A stretch of DNA of 64,000 nucleotides from Cucumis sativus (Eukaryota > Streptophyta > Magnoliopsida > Cucurbitales > Cucurbitaceae), in assembly GCF_000004075.3 (NCBI RefSeq), contig NC_026655.2, forward strand, positions 25,281,489-25,345,488, given 5' to 3'. Positions 10,182 through 24,232 of the stretch are shown here, piece after piece; within the stretch, counting starts at the first letter, position 1, and each line of letters begins with the position of its first letter. Made by a program: the position numbers and the translations under genes. Below the pieces are notes generated by a model. It saw nothing but the letters and a program-made list of their open reading frames with translations, made no database searches and was not told the DNA's origin.

Positions 10182-13100
10182 TTTTTTTTTTAATCGATCT
10201 TCAATTATTAATCTTTTTTATTTTATCCTATTTTGTAATTTTGACTCATTGTGAATAGATAGTCTCGTGAACCATCTCTTTCTTTTGTTTTGGATTGTCT
10301 TTTTTTTTTAAATTATTTATTTAAATTTAAACAAGAGGTTTTAGCTATATATATATATTTAAATGAAAATTAATCGTTTTCTAATTTTATATTATTAACA
10401 ATTCTTCTTTTATAAAAGAAGATGTCAGATTCACTCATAAAGTTGTGACAAAAATAAGTCTTTCAATGTTTTTATGTATGATAAGTGTATAAACTTTTAA
10501 TTCGATTTCTAAATTTTTAATTTCATATTTAGTAGTGTTTTATATGTTGATGTTTTTTTTAGAAAATCAAGAATATTTGTTTGTTAAAACGTAATATTTT
10601 AAAGATTACTCCGTGAAATTTCACTAATTTGAAAGCTAATTTAGAGTTGTATTAAAAATAATTATCTAATAAGATATGATTCTCGGTAAAGATAAAATGT
10701 AAAACAAAACAGCTAATAGAAGGTTGTTCTTCAATATCAAATTAAAGAGCTTATGATAATATCGGTTACCTTTTAGAAAAGAGATGGAATAAATAACAAA
10801 GTTGAATAAATTCACTAAAGTCAAGAGTTCAAATTTTCAAAACCATATAAAATTGGTAAAAAATAGACAAAATCAATAAATTATTATAAGACGTAGGAAT
10901 CTCATTTGATATCAATATCGTTATCTCAATTTGACTAATATGTATAACAATAAATATTTTGAAGAAAAAAATATTTCTTTAAGTAATAAATTATGAATTT
11001 AAACAAACAAATCAACAATTAGTAGTGGAATGATAGATAATAGTGAAGATCGACCCAAAAATGTACATGAAAGTAAATATGTCATCGATAAGTCTAGGTC
11101 ATATAAAGAGAATAGTGTCAAGAACAATATTTAATAGTAATTAGATTATTACCTAAGGAGTACATGTCTAACGTTAACATAAGTTGTGACCTTTGTGCGT
11201 CGATGTTTTGTAATCATATAGTAAGATTAAGACAATAACATAGTTGCAAAGTTGAAGATATTTATTATTACATAGTTTGTTGTCAATAAGATACAATATC
11301 AACGTATATTTCTTTAATTTCGCATCTCTTTGTAACCTTATTTATTTCGAAATGAAAGTTGAAGAAGTCAAAGTTTGAAATGGAATGAGGTGAAATTGAA
11401 TAATCATAGTTGAAAGATAAAATATAGATTCCATTTTATTTTTCGTTGGAAATGAAAGCTTTGGACCATAGAAAAAGAAAATTTTGTATTAGTTCAAAAC
11501 GTTCGAACGATTACAAATTTAGTGTGTGTATATATAATATGTGGAAACGGTAAAAAATGGCCAAATGACAAATGATTACAATTATTATAATAATTGTTAT
11601 TAGCTTGTTTTGTATATATTATCAACCGTTTTACCCTTTACAATAATTCTCGTTAGGAGTGTTCATGGTTCAGTTTCAACTTAAAATTGCATCAAACCAC
11701 ACGTTTGTGTCAAACCGAATCAAAGCATCAAGTTCGATAAAATTTGCTTTTCTATTTTAAATTTCGAACAATCTCAGACCATCGAACCATCAAGTTCTAT
11801 AAAATTTCCCTTTTTATTTTAGATATCAGTGGATCGTGAGTAACATATTTAATCGAGTTTTAGAATTAAAACCTTTACGGACATTTCTTTAAATTTCTTT
11901 AATGTTTTTAAAATGAAGTGGTTCAGTTGAGTTTTAAAATCAATTTAAAACATTAAACTGAACCGAACCACATAAGAAGCAATTTCAACATAACACAAAC
12001 CGTATTGAACCGCGGTTTAGTCGGAGGTACACCCTCCCATAAGTCAAAGCTATAATTTATAATAAAGTTGGAGGAGGACACCAAAATAAAAACATTAAAT
12101 TCAAGAGAGAATATATATAAATGAGATTTCATTTTCATTTAATTTACTTCATACTTTTGAGCTGCTTTCTAATCAATGTTCTCCACAATAATGGGATACA
12201 ATACAAAACCTATATCCTCTTTTATATATATATATATATATATATATTAATTTTCATTCATTTTATTGCATGCATACAATTTTCCAACATTTACTCAAAA
12301 AATAGTTTAAATTTTATCCCATTGCAATTCCCTTTATAAAATTTTCATATTTTTATTATATGATTAATTTCAATCCTACAAATTAAAAGGAAAAAAAAAA
12401 AGTACACATTTTTATTACACATAAAGGTTTGAGTATTGATAAAGCATTTGGAGTAATGTATCAATAATTTACTTCACTCGTTTTCCCCCTTCTCTTCTTC
12501 ACCTACTCTTCTCTTAATTATTTTTTGTAGCCCCATCTGTCATTCAACTTTATTCATAATAATATCATTGTTGCAACGATCTCGATTTATTCGAGTTATA
12601 AACATGAAGATATATATTGAATAAGTAGAAGAAGCAAGACTAACTATTCTAGAAATTTATGGATTTTCTTTGGTTAAGAAATTTGAAGATTCCTTTAGAT
12701 ATAAGAACAAACAAAAAGATGTTTAGATATTTAGAAGTAAATTAAGATCAATGTAGAGAGATCGTTGTGCTTGGGCTCGAAAGATATTGGATTGAAGTAG
12801 TCTTTCATTTGTGAACCGTACAAGTAAGGAAGCAATGCAAAGTAATTAAAGAGAGGAAGAAAAAAAGCAAAGGGAGTTTGAAAAAAACACTTTGAGTTAG
12901 AAAGTTTGTGAATGCCTTGACAGAGCAAAATAACATTCTCTTCATAGTGTTCATTTTTGTTCTTTCTCAATAAACGTTTTCTTTCTTTAAAGAGAATGAT
13001 TGTTTCCCTTCCTTTTTTGATAATTACTTCGACAGAGGACACCTCATGGTTATTGTCAAACGATAATAAATTTTTCAAAAGAGTGATCAATCAACAAAGT

Positions 13101-14814
13101 TGTAAGTGATAAAATAGAGGGTTTCTTCCTTATAAGAAAGAGTTTGTTATTTCTTTAGTATAAAGAAATAATTTCTTTTATCTTAACCAATAGTTTTTAC
13201 CTTAATTTATTTAGGAGATTTCCACTTACCTTATTATTCTTAATCTAATTTAGTTCCGATTTGATTAAAATCATTTTGTAATAGAATATATGTTGTTGGG
13301 TTTTAGGAATTATAGAACACGGGTTTATTATAACTCATATCACGATTGAAATTATTATAATAGTTCTACACATATTGTTTACTATTTCAAATTCAATCAG
13401 TTTGTACTCCTTTATGATTAGGGTCAATTTGAACTTTTACTAATTAGTACTAAATCAATCATAGTCGGTTCAATGTCAGTTTGGTCGAAACCAATTCTTG
13501 TCGACCAATGCGCATCCCTAAGCTAAACTACAAACTTATTTCATGGCTTCTTTGTGTGAACAAAACCTAAAATGAATGGACTAAAATATTTGACCTTTAA
13601 TTTGTTGGTTAGGCATACATATATAGACTTTAACCCATTTAAGCCTCTATTCCATGGCAATCTTTACACAACATTGTTGAAATGTATCATTGCACAAATT
13701 GAGTTGAAAGGGGCTATTGATCACAATTAATAGCCCATGTGAATGAGATATTAATATATACTTTTTTCTCCTCAAACAAGATATGGATATCAATTGGGAA
13801 GAGCTTTATTTTAATAAGCAATTCATGACTCACAAACACATATAAATGAACAACACATAATATTAATGTATTTCAACATATATCCAAATAAGCAAGTCAA
13901 TAAACCCTATTAATGAGATTTAAGTGTGGTATTTTAGATGATTCATAATTTCTTTTTATAAGAAAACATTAATTAATTAGTATTCTTAATTTAAAATAAG
14001 ATTAAGCATGTGAAATAATTTACTTTTTTTTATTAAGTTAAACAATTCATAAATTTAACGTTAAAATATCTATTAAATTAAATTAGAAATGGATTAACTA
14101 TTATAATTCAATCCCGATTGGGTCCAAATGCCACCTAAGTCTTATAACTCGAGTTTAATTGCTTTCTTATCCTATATCTAAACAAATTAAAATTTTCACA
14201 AATCTACTATAAAGAGAAAGAAAAAAAGTTTAAAAAATCACTAAGCTATGTAAGAACTAATTTAAGATTGAGAAATTGTAAAAACCACGTGAAAGGGGCA
14301 TATCCTTCGATTTTTAAATCATAAAAATTTAATCCAAAATTTATGAAAGTGTTAAAATTAGACGTTGAAACATATGCGATTATAGAAATCACAACAATTA
14401 TATAGAGATATAGTTGAATTTTTACCATTACAAAGGAACTAATTTATACTATAATTATGAGTTTGATGATCAAATTTTAACATTCATATAAACTAGATGG
14501 CTCAATTTTACCATCGTTGTTTTAATTCAAGTGCGGTGTTTGCCATTTACTCTTTAAGATTTATTCATATGAACTAAAATTTGAGATTTGAAACTATAAC
14601 CGGTAGGTTTGAAATAAAACAAAATTGAATGTCGATCACAATATTATTCAACGGAATAAGAATATAACTCAACTCACATAAATTAAATAAATCCTAAAAA
14701 TGTTTCTTTTTAATTTGTAATTTAATTTCAGAAAGAATTATTGTTGGCAAAGTACAGTAAATAGGCAACAAAATGGAAAAGTTGTTGGGTGCAAAGGAAA
14801 ACGAAATAAAGAAG

Positions 14815-14965
14815 ACAGCTTAAACGTACGCTCTAATGCTAACGTGCGCCAAAAGCTTTTCAATTACATAAGTACCCTCCTTCCCATATTTGGGCTTCAT
14901 ACCTTTAGCCCATAACTCTGGGCTGAGCTTTCCCTTTGGGCCTATACTATAACACTCTGGGCCTT
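14815..14965. promoter_or_regulatory. Orphan site II (TGGGC/GGGCC) cluster
   Basis: A GC-richer island with CGTACG and ACGTGCGCC near 14825-14848. Repeated TGGGC, GCCCA and GGGCC motifs then follow (for example 14890, 14909, 14922, 14938, 14960). Site II clusters mark promoters of translation and mitochondrial genes in plants. Here no coding region is adjacent; the DNA immediately right looks repeat-derived. It may be a promoter relic or part of a transposable element. Confidence 0.4.
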
Positions 14966-15099
14966 ATTGCCCTTGTTTCAATGACATGGTCAGCTTAAAC
15001 AATTTGGCTTCACTTGGCTTGGCATGGCTTCCAACACATTAATATACACTGTGTGGATGACAATATATAAAAATATATGAAATAAAAGTAGTGTTTTAA

Positions 15100-15560
15100 G
15101 CTAAATTTTCAAAAACCACCAAGTTTTCAGAGAAGTTTGATTCGTGGAGTTGAACTTTGAGTTGATGTTGTGCTTGTATTGATTTGATACGGCGTGGTTC
15201 GATCTCTATAATTTGATCATTTGATTTTCTCTCGATTAAATAATTACACTTGATTTAAGGAAGTAGAGCACGTGATATTCTTGAAGTTGGAGTCTTGAAA
15301 CAAAACTTGTATCTTTAAAGGCAGAGATGCTCGACTCCAAGAGTTAGAAGTAGCTCTTGGGATAATTAACTCATCTATTTATAGAGTTTTATAGTGGACT
15401 TTATGGACTTGAGCATGATTGGTCAATTGACATGACTCATGAACTCAACCCATGAATTTGAGTCATATTTAGCCTTCGGCTAAATTAGGATTTTTTATTT
15501 TCTCAATTGAACTTAACTTAAGTAAATAATATTTAATTGAACCAAAATAATTAACTTGAT
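15100..15560. mobile_element. Probable LTR-retrotransposon relic (solo-LTR-like)
   Basis: A segment of balanced composition unlike its surroundings, with no coding capacity. It contains GATACGGCGTGGTTCGATC, a TATA-like TCTATTTATAGAG (15373-15385) and several TTGGTCAATTGACATGA-type words. I recall similar wording from dispersed cucurbit LTRs, so a solo LTR or fragment is likely. I did not find matching LTR ends or a target-site duplication, so borders are approximate. Confidence 0.4.
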
Positions 15561-18484
15561 CAACTACTATAATGAAAACATGTAGTTTTATCAGAATTGA
15601 CCAATTCTTTCATTTTAATTTGAGACAATGTCAGTTTTTTAATTAGTTTCAAATTCAACTCGAAATGATTATCGGTGGAAAAAGTTAGTTTATCTCTTTT
15701 TCATTATCAAACCTACAATTCAAAACATTATTTATAAAAATGAATTCACAGGTAAAAGAGTTACTCGTTGTAAATTTATTTTTAAAATAACCAAGTAGTT
15801 AATGATCAATCATGCCCGTTTTGAAATTTAAAAATTAAGTTCATAAATACCCTTTTCATCCTTTTCTTTTTTCTAAAAAAACTACAAATTATTATAAAAA
15901 AAATTAAAAAACTAAACTTAATTCTCGTTAAAATTAGAATATAATTGAAGTTAGATTTAGGATTTCTCTACCTCACATACACTAAAAAAAACCATTTTCA
16001 AAAACCAAACAATTACTAAATATATAATTCACAAACTCACATCTCTATAAAAACGACACATATCATATATGACGACACTACTTCTTTTAAAAGATAAAAG
16101 ACAATAGAACAACATCAAGCAATAACTAAGCCAAAATATGAACCAAAGAGACCTATTTACAATATATAGACAAAGAAAAAAGAATAGAATTCTCTTGATT
16201 CTACGAAACTTCTCAAGTTATAACACCGACCCTTTTTCAATTATATATTTACAAAGCAGAAACTTCCAACGTTTCTAAATTTCCAAATTGTACTATGTTT
16301 ACATAAAATATAAAATGACTTTATATTAAATATATCATAGAATTAGAAACAATATGAGATGTATACACTCTGTCCCAAACTTCAAAATCCCATCACATTA
16401 AAGTACATTAATTATTGGGAGTTTTATGTACGAGAAGATCTAAGGTTTTTTTTTTCACTAAAAAATATTATAAAGAAATAAAGAGTTTGTAAAATTATAA
16501 AAGAAAAGAAAAAAGCAAAAAAAGAGGTCATTTCTACCACTTTTTTTTTCCTTTCAAAAGTTTATTCTTGTCCTCTCTATTTCTTTATATATTCCTTCCA
16601 CTATGATCTCCACTTTAGAAACTACCATTCATTTTCTCACCCCTATTAATTATTATCTTTTTACTTACATCCATATTAATATTAAATCTCACGTGCAAAA
16701 CACAAAAACAAATTTAGGTCAACGATAATTGACACGACCTTTTATCCTTCAAATGTGATCATTGTTATATATTTTTAAAAAAACTAACATGAAAAATATG
16801 GTATTAATATTTAAAAAGTTATAGGTGCAAAAAAAGATAAATATCTATTTATTTATTTATTCAAGTAATCTTTTAGAAAAATTCAATCGATTTTATTGAT
16901 ATTTTATTGATATCTTTCATGTCTTAATTAAATGGTAAAATTTTGGCAGACTTCTTTTTATTATACTCTTCATAAAGTTTGGTGATAAGAATCTAGGTAA
17001 GAATTTATGTGCCCCTATGTATTATTATAATTAATTAGTTAAGTAAAGCTTAGCTTAGCTTATACCTTTTTTTTTTTTAATATTTAAAAATATATATATT
17101 ATTGGGTTGATATTTTAAAGTGTTATATATTTGCATGAAATTGAGAAGTTCATCCAATAAAACCCATTTCTTCAAATTTTTTTAATCTATAAATTACAAC
17201 ATTTTCTTTTTTCCCCCTATAAATTACAATAGTTAGTGAGAATTGTATATAAGAGAGAGATTAATTGTTTTTGAAAATTTATTTTTAAAAAAATTATGAT
17301 AAATTTGTTCTCTTTCTATTTATTTTAAAAAATAAATTAAGTTTGCTTCTTTTGTAATCCTCCTAACAACATTTAATTAGAAGTCTTGAATAAAATGGGG
17401 GAAAATGAAGGAAAAAAAAACATAGGGAATTAATTAATTCTATTGTTCTATATATATATATATATAACAAGGAAAAAGGGTACTAATATTATTCTCTTAC
17501 CCTTAGCCCTTTTTTTTTTTTCACTTTGTTCTCCATTAATAATTTACATTTTTCTCATTAAGAAGTTCTTAAATTAGAATATAATCTTTTTATATATCCT
17601 TTTTCTTTTGAGCCACCTAATTAAATATACCTATTTACTTTTGAAAAATGTTTTTACTAATCTAAGTCAAACCTTGTAAAGAAAAAAAAAGTAATTTTAG
17701 ATTTTTTTTTTAAAAAAAATTCAATCACAAATATTTTAAGATTATTGACAATGTATGGCTTAAAATAGTATTTTATATATATAGTTTTCAAATATGGTAG
17801 AAAATTTTAATTTTTATAATCGTTGCATAATGAGTTAATTAAATTCTCATTGCAAGTAGAATTATGAAACATAATATTAAGCAAAATTTGGAAATACATT
17901 GTATAAAGAAAAGAATATATACATATTAAACTAATAGTATTTTGTAAAATTCCTATAAGAATTATTATTTTTATATATTTCAAACTTTTTACCGTTTGAG
18001 TCTTCCAAACCGATAGAAATATAAATAAATTTTTATAAGCTATACTCTTTTTTCTTTCTTTTTAATTTCCTTTAGTTTTTAAAATTTAGCTATTAAAAAA
18101 ATTATAGATTATATATCTAAAAATTTCTAGATTATATTTGAAGCTCATGTCTTAACTTAAATCAACTCAAACAATTTAAAGAGATATTAATTAATTAATA
18201 TATAAGTTAAATGTTTGAATGTATCATTCAATAGATCTCATTCTTAAGAATATATATCATTCAAAGTTCAAACGTTACGTGTTCAAAGTATGTAAAAAAT
18301 GAATAAATGAGAAGACTTCACCAATATTTATACTTTTACTTGTCAGTTGGGTTTTGGCGAATAACTTCCATATATATTCCTCTAAAATGGTATATTTATA
18401 TATCAGTGTTAAGTAAAAAAAAAAGAAGCTAGAATCAAATTACATGAACCATTCCTCGTAGAAATTTCTATAATATAAAACATA

Positions 18485-18724
18485 ACAATAACACGTGAAT
18501 AACATATAAAACATTAGTCTTCAAATGTGTCAACACGAGCATAACTTTGACTTATATATTATAAAAAACAATAGTCTTTATAAAAAACACGATCGATCGA
18601 GTTATTTCTCTCACTGCCAACTAGGTATATATCATGTTTCGAATCTCATATTTTTATAACAAAATAACATAACACGTATGTTTAATAATATCAATTATCC
18701 AAACGTGTCAATACGAGCATAACT
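18485..18724. repeat. Diverged direct duplication (about 60-bp arms)
   Basis: Two copies, at 18485-18547 and 18665-18725, share TAACACGTGAAT/ATAACACGTATG starts and end in TGTGTCAACACGAGCATAAC versus CGTGTCAATACGAGCATAAC. They are separated by about 120 bp. The differences are scattered substitutions, so the duplication is old. Confidence 0.7.
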
Positions 18725-19516
18725 CAATTATTAACATAAAGTATAGACTTTTGAGAAGTGTTCGTCGAATTCGAGTAATTAGCTCTCAAATACAATTACA
18801 CAGTACAGTAGTAATTAAAGAAAAGTAAGTAATATAAATGTAGGAAGAGAGACAGCAAAAAAGAAAAGGGAGACATAAAGTTATAGAAGACATTATTTGA
18901 TGCCATAGATGATGGAGAAAAAAAGTAGGGAGGAAGGTTGCATGAAAATGAACCAACAAAATGAAGAAATGTGTTTATGCAAATTTGCAACTTTCAACTC
19001 TCTAGAGAATGACCAAAGTATACAAATTAAATATCCACTTTTTGAAAATAAAAAAATGAAATAAAATAATCCAATAAAGAGAATGAATAGCAATAAAGAT
19101 GTTTTGTAATCATCACAAAGGTGACAAATTTCATGCAACTATTCATCTATATATATATGTGTATGTATATATATATATAATATTTTATATGAATGTGTTT
19201 TTTTTCTTTTTCTCTCTCTCTTTTTATTTCAATTCCTTTCATCTTCTCTTTTTCTTTTTTGTCACTTTTCTTTGGTGAAAGGGTCAATATTTATATCGGG
19301 TTCGGTCAGGGATCCGAAAAGGAAAATGGGTTTATTTGTGGTTTATCAATTCGGTCGGGTTATTTTTTAGAGACCCACGAGAAGAAATATATATGTATAT
19401 ATATATATAAGTATGAACTTTGACGTGGGTTTCAATTCAACAAGTTTGAAAGTTTTTTTTGAAGTACCAATGATGAGGGATATATGATGAATTTTGTGTT
19501 GGGTTTTTCGATCGAA

Positions 19517-22500
19517 CTATCCGTGACCGTGGAGATTCGGGTTGTTAGGGTCGGGCCAAAACGATGAATACTTCATCCATTGATCTGTCTCTCGACCACT
19601 TGGCATGGATGATTCCTGTTGATCCAAAAACATAGACTTTCGTTAAACAAATATTCAGTGTTAGACAAAAAGTATACACATCAAATGATTCGTGTGAGAA
19701 AACATCACAAAATAATTCCAATGACCAATTTTAACCCATTGAAAAACTCACTCATTTTAATTTGTTAATATTTTTTTTATTCACCTTATAAACTTCTCAT
19801 AATATTATTGTTTTACTAACACAACCAATACAAAAGAAAAAACACAAACTTTTAAGCAAACAATTGTTGGGTTGAGGATTCATCCTCATGCATAAATTAT
19901 CGTTGAGCTTAAAATTCACTTTAAAAAATAAGAAAAACTTATAATAACGTAAAAAAGAAAAACATGCGACACTAGGAAGACTTTGTTTTCTATTCGTTCA
20001 TATTTATATTTTCAAAGTGTTCAATTCTAGTCTATAACGACTATGTAGTAGATTACTATTGTTTTTTTTTTAAAATGTCTTATAAATATCGAAAACATAA
20101 TACACATACTATATTATACTTTTGCATGAAAATTATTATTCTTATCTAACCAATTTAGTAAAGAATTAACTATAAGATGCTAAATTTAACATTATCGTAA
20201 ATACAATAGACTAAAATGATAACATTTAACAAAATTAGATATATAAAAGTAAAACTTATAAATGATACTATATTTCTTTTTGTTTTTTTCCTTTAATTTT
20301 CTTTCGGTTCTTTCGAAACAAGCTTTGTCTTTCTAGGTTTTTGCATGTTCTATAAATAATGAAATAAAAAGAAAAAGGCAGTGGGGTTCATCAAATTCAG
20401 AGTCAATAAAGTAATAACTAAAGAAAAGAAAAGAAAAAAAAAGGACAAAATAATTATATTGTCATCTATTTAATTTACAACAACATTTTGATCTTTATGC
20501 TTCCACAAGCTAATGTTCTGAATCTAGTTTTTATACTCATTTTTTAACTCAAACATTTCAATGATATATTAACCTAATGTCTTCCTTCATAAAAATTGTA
20601 ATTAACATCTATATCTTTAATAAAATCTTAAATTTAATTAGTCTCTCAAACTTATTATTTATTATAATTGAATAATAAAAAGTTTTTAAAAAATCAACTG
20701 TAACGAAACAAACAACAGAGATTGAAATTAAGATTTCTTAAAAGTAAAGAAACTATAAAATCAAAAGTTTAGAATGTATATGCACCTAACATAATTATTT
20801 ATTAACTTAACAAAATTATTTTAAATAAAAAACTTTTGAAAATATTTACAAATATAACAAAATATATATCACAATCTATATATGTTAGATTATAATAAAC
20901 TATGATAGGTTTTTATTAGTTTATTTTGGTTTGTCGCGGTTCATTTAGTGATATTTTGATTCATTTTACTGTAATTAAAAATAAATTCTTAAACTTTATC
21001 ATTATTATTATTCAACCAATTTTAATAATAAAAGAGTTGGACCAATATTTCACATTTATGGATAGTAGAAAAATAAATAACTAGAATGCATTGATATGTA
21101 CATCCCATTCTCTTTGCACACATAGAAACTAAACTAAAATATTTCAAGAAAAGTAAAGTTGCCACCTCGAGATATATAATGCATGTATCTAAGTTTTAAA
21201 CTAAAGCACAGAGGTTAAAATGATATGTATATGTATATGTGTGTGTGTATATATATATATATATAGATAATTTATATATATTAATATTGTAATGGTAAAA
21301 AAGAAATAGTAGAAGTAATAATGATGTATATAGATAGAGAGACTCACAGGTTGGTGTTTGATGGAAGAAGAAGTGCAACCCATGATGAGTTCTTCCAAGC
21401 CTGATGCTGACCTTCCTCCCATTTTATGATGTTCACTTTCACCTTCTTCTTGCTGCTCCTGCTCCTGCCCATTTTAATACAGACATTTATCATTATCTTA
21501 ATCATTATTATCATTATTATTATTCTTCTTTTTCTTTTTAATTCAATTAACTACAACCTAATCTAATTAATTAATTATATCTTAATTCCTTATTCATTTT
21601 GACAAGACACTTCCATGTCTTTTGTTGCCCCTTTTCTCCCCCCAGCCTAAACTTCTCTTCCTCCATTTCTCAACTCTTACTCAAACTCAATAACTCTAAA
21701 TTAAATGTCTAGGTTTCAAAATGTATTACACTTTTGAGTTTAATTAGGTTGGTCCTATCAATTACATATTGATTGTTAATATCTATTAATTATTTTAAAA
21801 TAATAATGAAGTGATGTATTATGATATTAATTTTAATAGAAAGAAAACAATATAGTAAAGAAACTTAATTAAATTATAAACTATTTTTAATCAATCAATA
21901 GGCATAGCATTATAGGTGAAAAGTGAATGTTTAGTGTGAAAAAGGAGACTAAAATTGAAGGAGTAATTGTATAACATTTAGAAAATAAATCCAAAATTTA
22001 TAGATTAAGAAAGAATTAAATGATTTTATGATTAGTAAGGTTGAAATGTCCTTTTAAAAGATGAAGTTGACTACACAGAGAAATTCCCACACCCTTTATC
22101 TTTATAGTGTTTGTATATATTATTCTTTTTTAATCTTTCCACGTTAATAATGGAAAAAAGCTATTCAACAAATGAACCAACTTTCAAAGGTTTTAGTTTC
22201 AACAACAACTTCATTTATGACATTTTATCCCTTCTCCCTTTTCCATGTAACTGAAAATACCTTCCAAAATTCAATCTTTCTCGAGAAATGTACTCAAAAC
22301 CCACCAAAAACAAAAACACACACCCACATGCAAAATATTATTCTATTTCAATAATCCTCTTTCTCGTATAAGACCATATATCCAAAATCAAATGTGTGTA
22401 CCGTACCTGATGAAAGGGTTGATTTTGGAGGATGATCGGAGAGTGATGATGATGATACGAGTCGTGATCGAGAAGAAGAAGAGGAGGAGGTGAGATGACG

Positions 22501-22605
22501 ATGCTGGAGATTTGATGAGTCGGATTTGTGACGTGGAAGGTTGTGGTTGGTAGATGATGGTTAACAACTGAATGATGATGATGGTCATCGTGGGCCACCA
22601 CAAGC

Positions 22606-22636
<31 letters not shown>

Positions 22637-24232
22637 CTAGAGTTGCTGCTCTTTGATGACGGTGGTCTCGCAACTCAAACTCACCGCTACCACCTCTTCC
22701 ATCCTTTGAACCTATTTTCCTTTCTGTTGAACCCTCCTCCATCCCCACCTGTGTGTACCATCACAAAATTTCATCAACAGTTCAACTATATGTTTTAGTC
22801 TCATCTAATTATGTTATTATTTGCCTTAACAAGTTCTACTTGATTAATCAGCTAGAATATAACTTAGACTCGTTATCCAAAGTCACTATTTTGAGAATCC
22901 AAAATCATTTAATTTCAAATGAGCAGACGCATATTTTCAAGTGATTTTGATGTGAAAATGAATAACCTCATCAAATGTTGTTCTAAATGGGACAAACCCA
23001 AAATGGTCAGATTTGAGATGTTGAATATCCAACGAACTAAAGCTAGAAATTGAACATCCAACACCGGTTGTGGCCGCCGGAGACACGTCGTCAGCCTGAG
23101 TCATAGAAGAACAACTCCCTGTCGTCACAGCACTCGTCTCCCGTCGACTCAAATTTGAAACGTCGAAACTTCCCTCGGCAGCGGCCATACTTCTCTCCGA
23201 CCAATTGCACTGCCTTGGCTGTGTTTGATAAAATATCTTAGAAACCACAAGCTCCCCTTCTTTCTCTTCCTCATGCTGACCCAAATGATATTGATGCATC
23301 ACCCAGTTCGTCTTTTCTGGCTTCCTATTCTTCCCAAAATTTGTATAAAGAACCAATATTTTCTTACACCCTTTTTGCTTCCCATTCGCCATCACCGGCC
23401 TCGTCTTTCCCGTCTTATGCCACCGTGTCTCCCCACCTTGTAAATCGCACTCCGTTTGTATCTTCCTCCGCTTTCTCGTCCCCGTCGTATATGCCTTCGA
23501 TGGCCTATGAAAGAAATGCCTACTCAATCCATCTCGAGTAACTCCTACACATAATCAAATCCACACAATGTGATTAACAGTTTCACAAACAGTACTACAT
23601 GTCGTACAAAATGGGGTTTTGTTAAAAGAGGAAAAAAGAAATTAAAATCAAAGTTAGGTTGACTTAGGTGTAACAAGAAACTGTCTTTTTATATACCTGA
23701 AAACCTAACTACATTGAATAATGCAAAAAAAAAGAAAAAAGAAAAATTAACCTGGAAGTTTCTCAGGATGGGTATAACAAATTCCATCTTCTCCTTCTAT
23801 TGTGGGAATAAATTCATCAATCAAAGGATGAGATTTCATATCTTTTGATTTAACTTTAGCTTCTAGATGTTCTATCAATTCTTGATCTGTTGGATCAAAT
23901 TTCACTCCTGCTGGTAAACCTACCCAATCCTGCCAAAAATTACAAAAAGAAGAAGAAGAAGAAAAAACCCATTTTGTAATTAAATAGAAATTAAAGCCCT
24001 TTACAGTAAATATCCAAAAAATTTAAAGAAAGAAAAGAAAGAAAGAAAAAGAAAACAGTACCGGCCTTCCTTCAAGCTTATGTCCACAACCAGGACAGTG
24101 CTTAGATCCACACATCTGATGTTGTTCAAGCTTTGCATCTAATAAAGAATCCGATCCCCCGCCGCTTCCGCCACCGCTACCGCCGCTACCGATGACGGTT
24201 GGGTTAACAATTTTAGTATTATTATTTCTCAT
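19517..24232 (-). CDS. NAC075: NAC-domain transcription factor, NAC075/SND2 group
   Basis: Six exons on the minus strand, all GT-AG: 24062-24232, 23752-23929, 22967-23544, 22407-22748, 21348-21464 and 19517-19615. They join in frame to 494 residues. The N-terminal extension is Gly/Ser-rich, then a Cys/His cluster [18 protein letters not shown] (40-57), typical of this NAC group. The NAC domain (about 58-225) shows [40 protein letters not shown], the DNA-binding [16 protein letters not shown], and [12 protein letters not shown]. The C-terminus has a His-rich segment with nine consecutive His (exon 4), then [15 protein letters not shown], and ends [20 protein letters not shown], a conserved tail of the group. 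Relatives (NAC073/SND2, NAC075, NAC010/SND3) regulate secondary-wall and leaf-age genes; which paralogue this is cannot be decided here. The last intron, 19616-21347, is long (1.7 kb) and AT-rich, so an annotation lacking the 99-bp last exon would lose the conserved tail. Confidence 0.95.
21235..21265. repeat. TG/TA microsatellite in last NAC intron
   Basis: Compound run of GTATATGTGTGTGTG then TA units, close to the donor side of the long last intron of the NAC gene. Confidence 0.85.
22606..22636 (-). repeat. Coding trinucleotide repeat encoding poly-His in the NAC protein
   Basis: About ten uninterrupted CAT/ATG-type triplets read as nine His plus flanking residues in exon 4 of the NAC gene. 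A second His cluster (DDHHHHS) lies just downstream. Pure triplet runs in exons tend to vary in length between cultivars. Confidence 0.95.

Larger units (their letters stand above)
9767..19516. other. Gene-poor AT-rich region with repeats
   Basis: Nearly 10 kb without a supported gene. It contains the TA tract at 10128-10180, repeat-like GGTTCAGTT/AACCGAACC segments at about 11650-12015 and 13430-13520, a site II island at 14815-14965, an LTR-like relic at about 15100-15560, poly-T/AT tracts, and a diverged direct duplication at 18485-18724. The frames present are short and rich in Phe, Ile, Tyr and Leu, as random AT-rich DNA gives. Confidence 0.6.

Noticed and set aside
22172-22354. Plus-strand frames opposite the NAC gene (also 23225-23541)
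   Set aside because: They lie antisense to well-supported NAC exons and introns and have no domain of their own.
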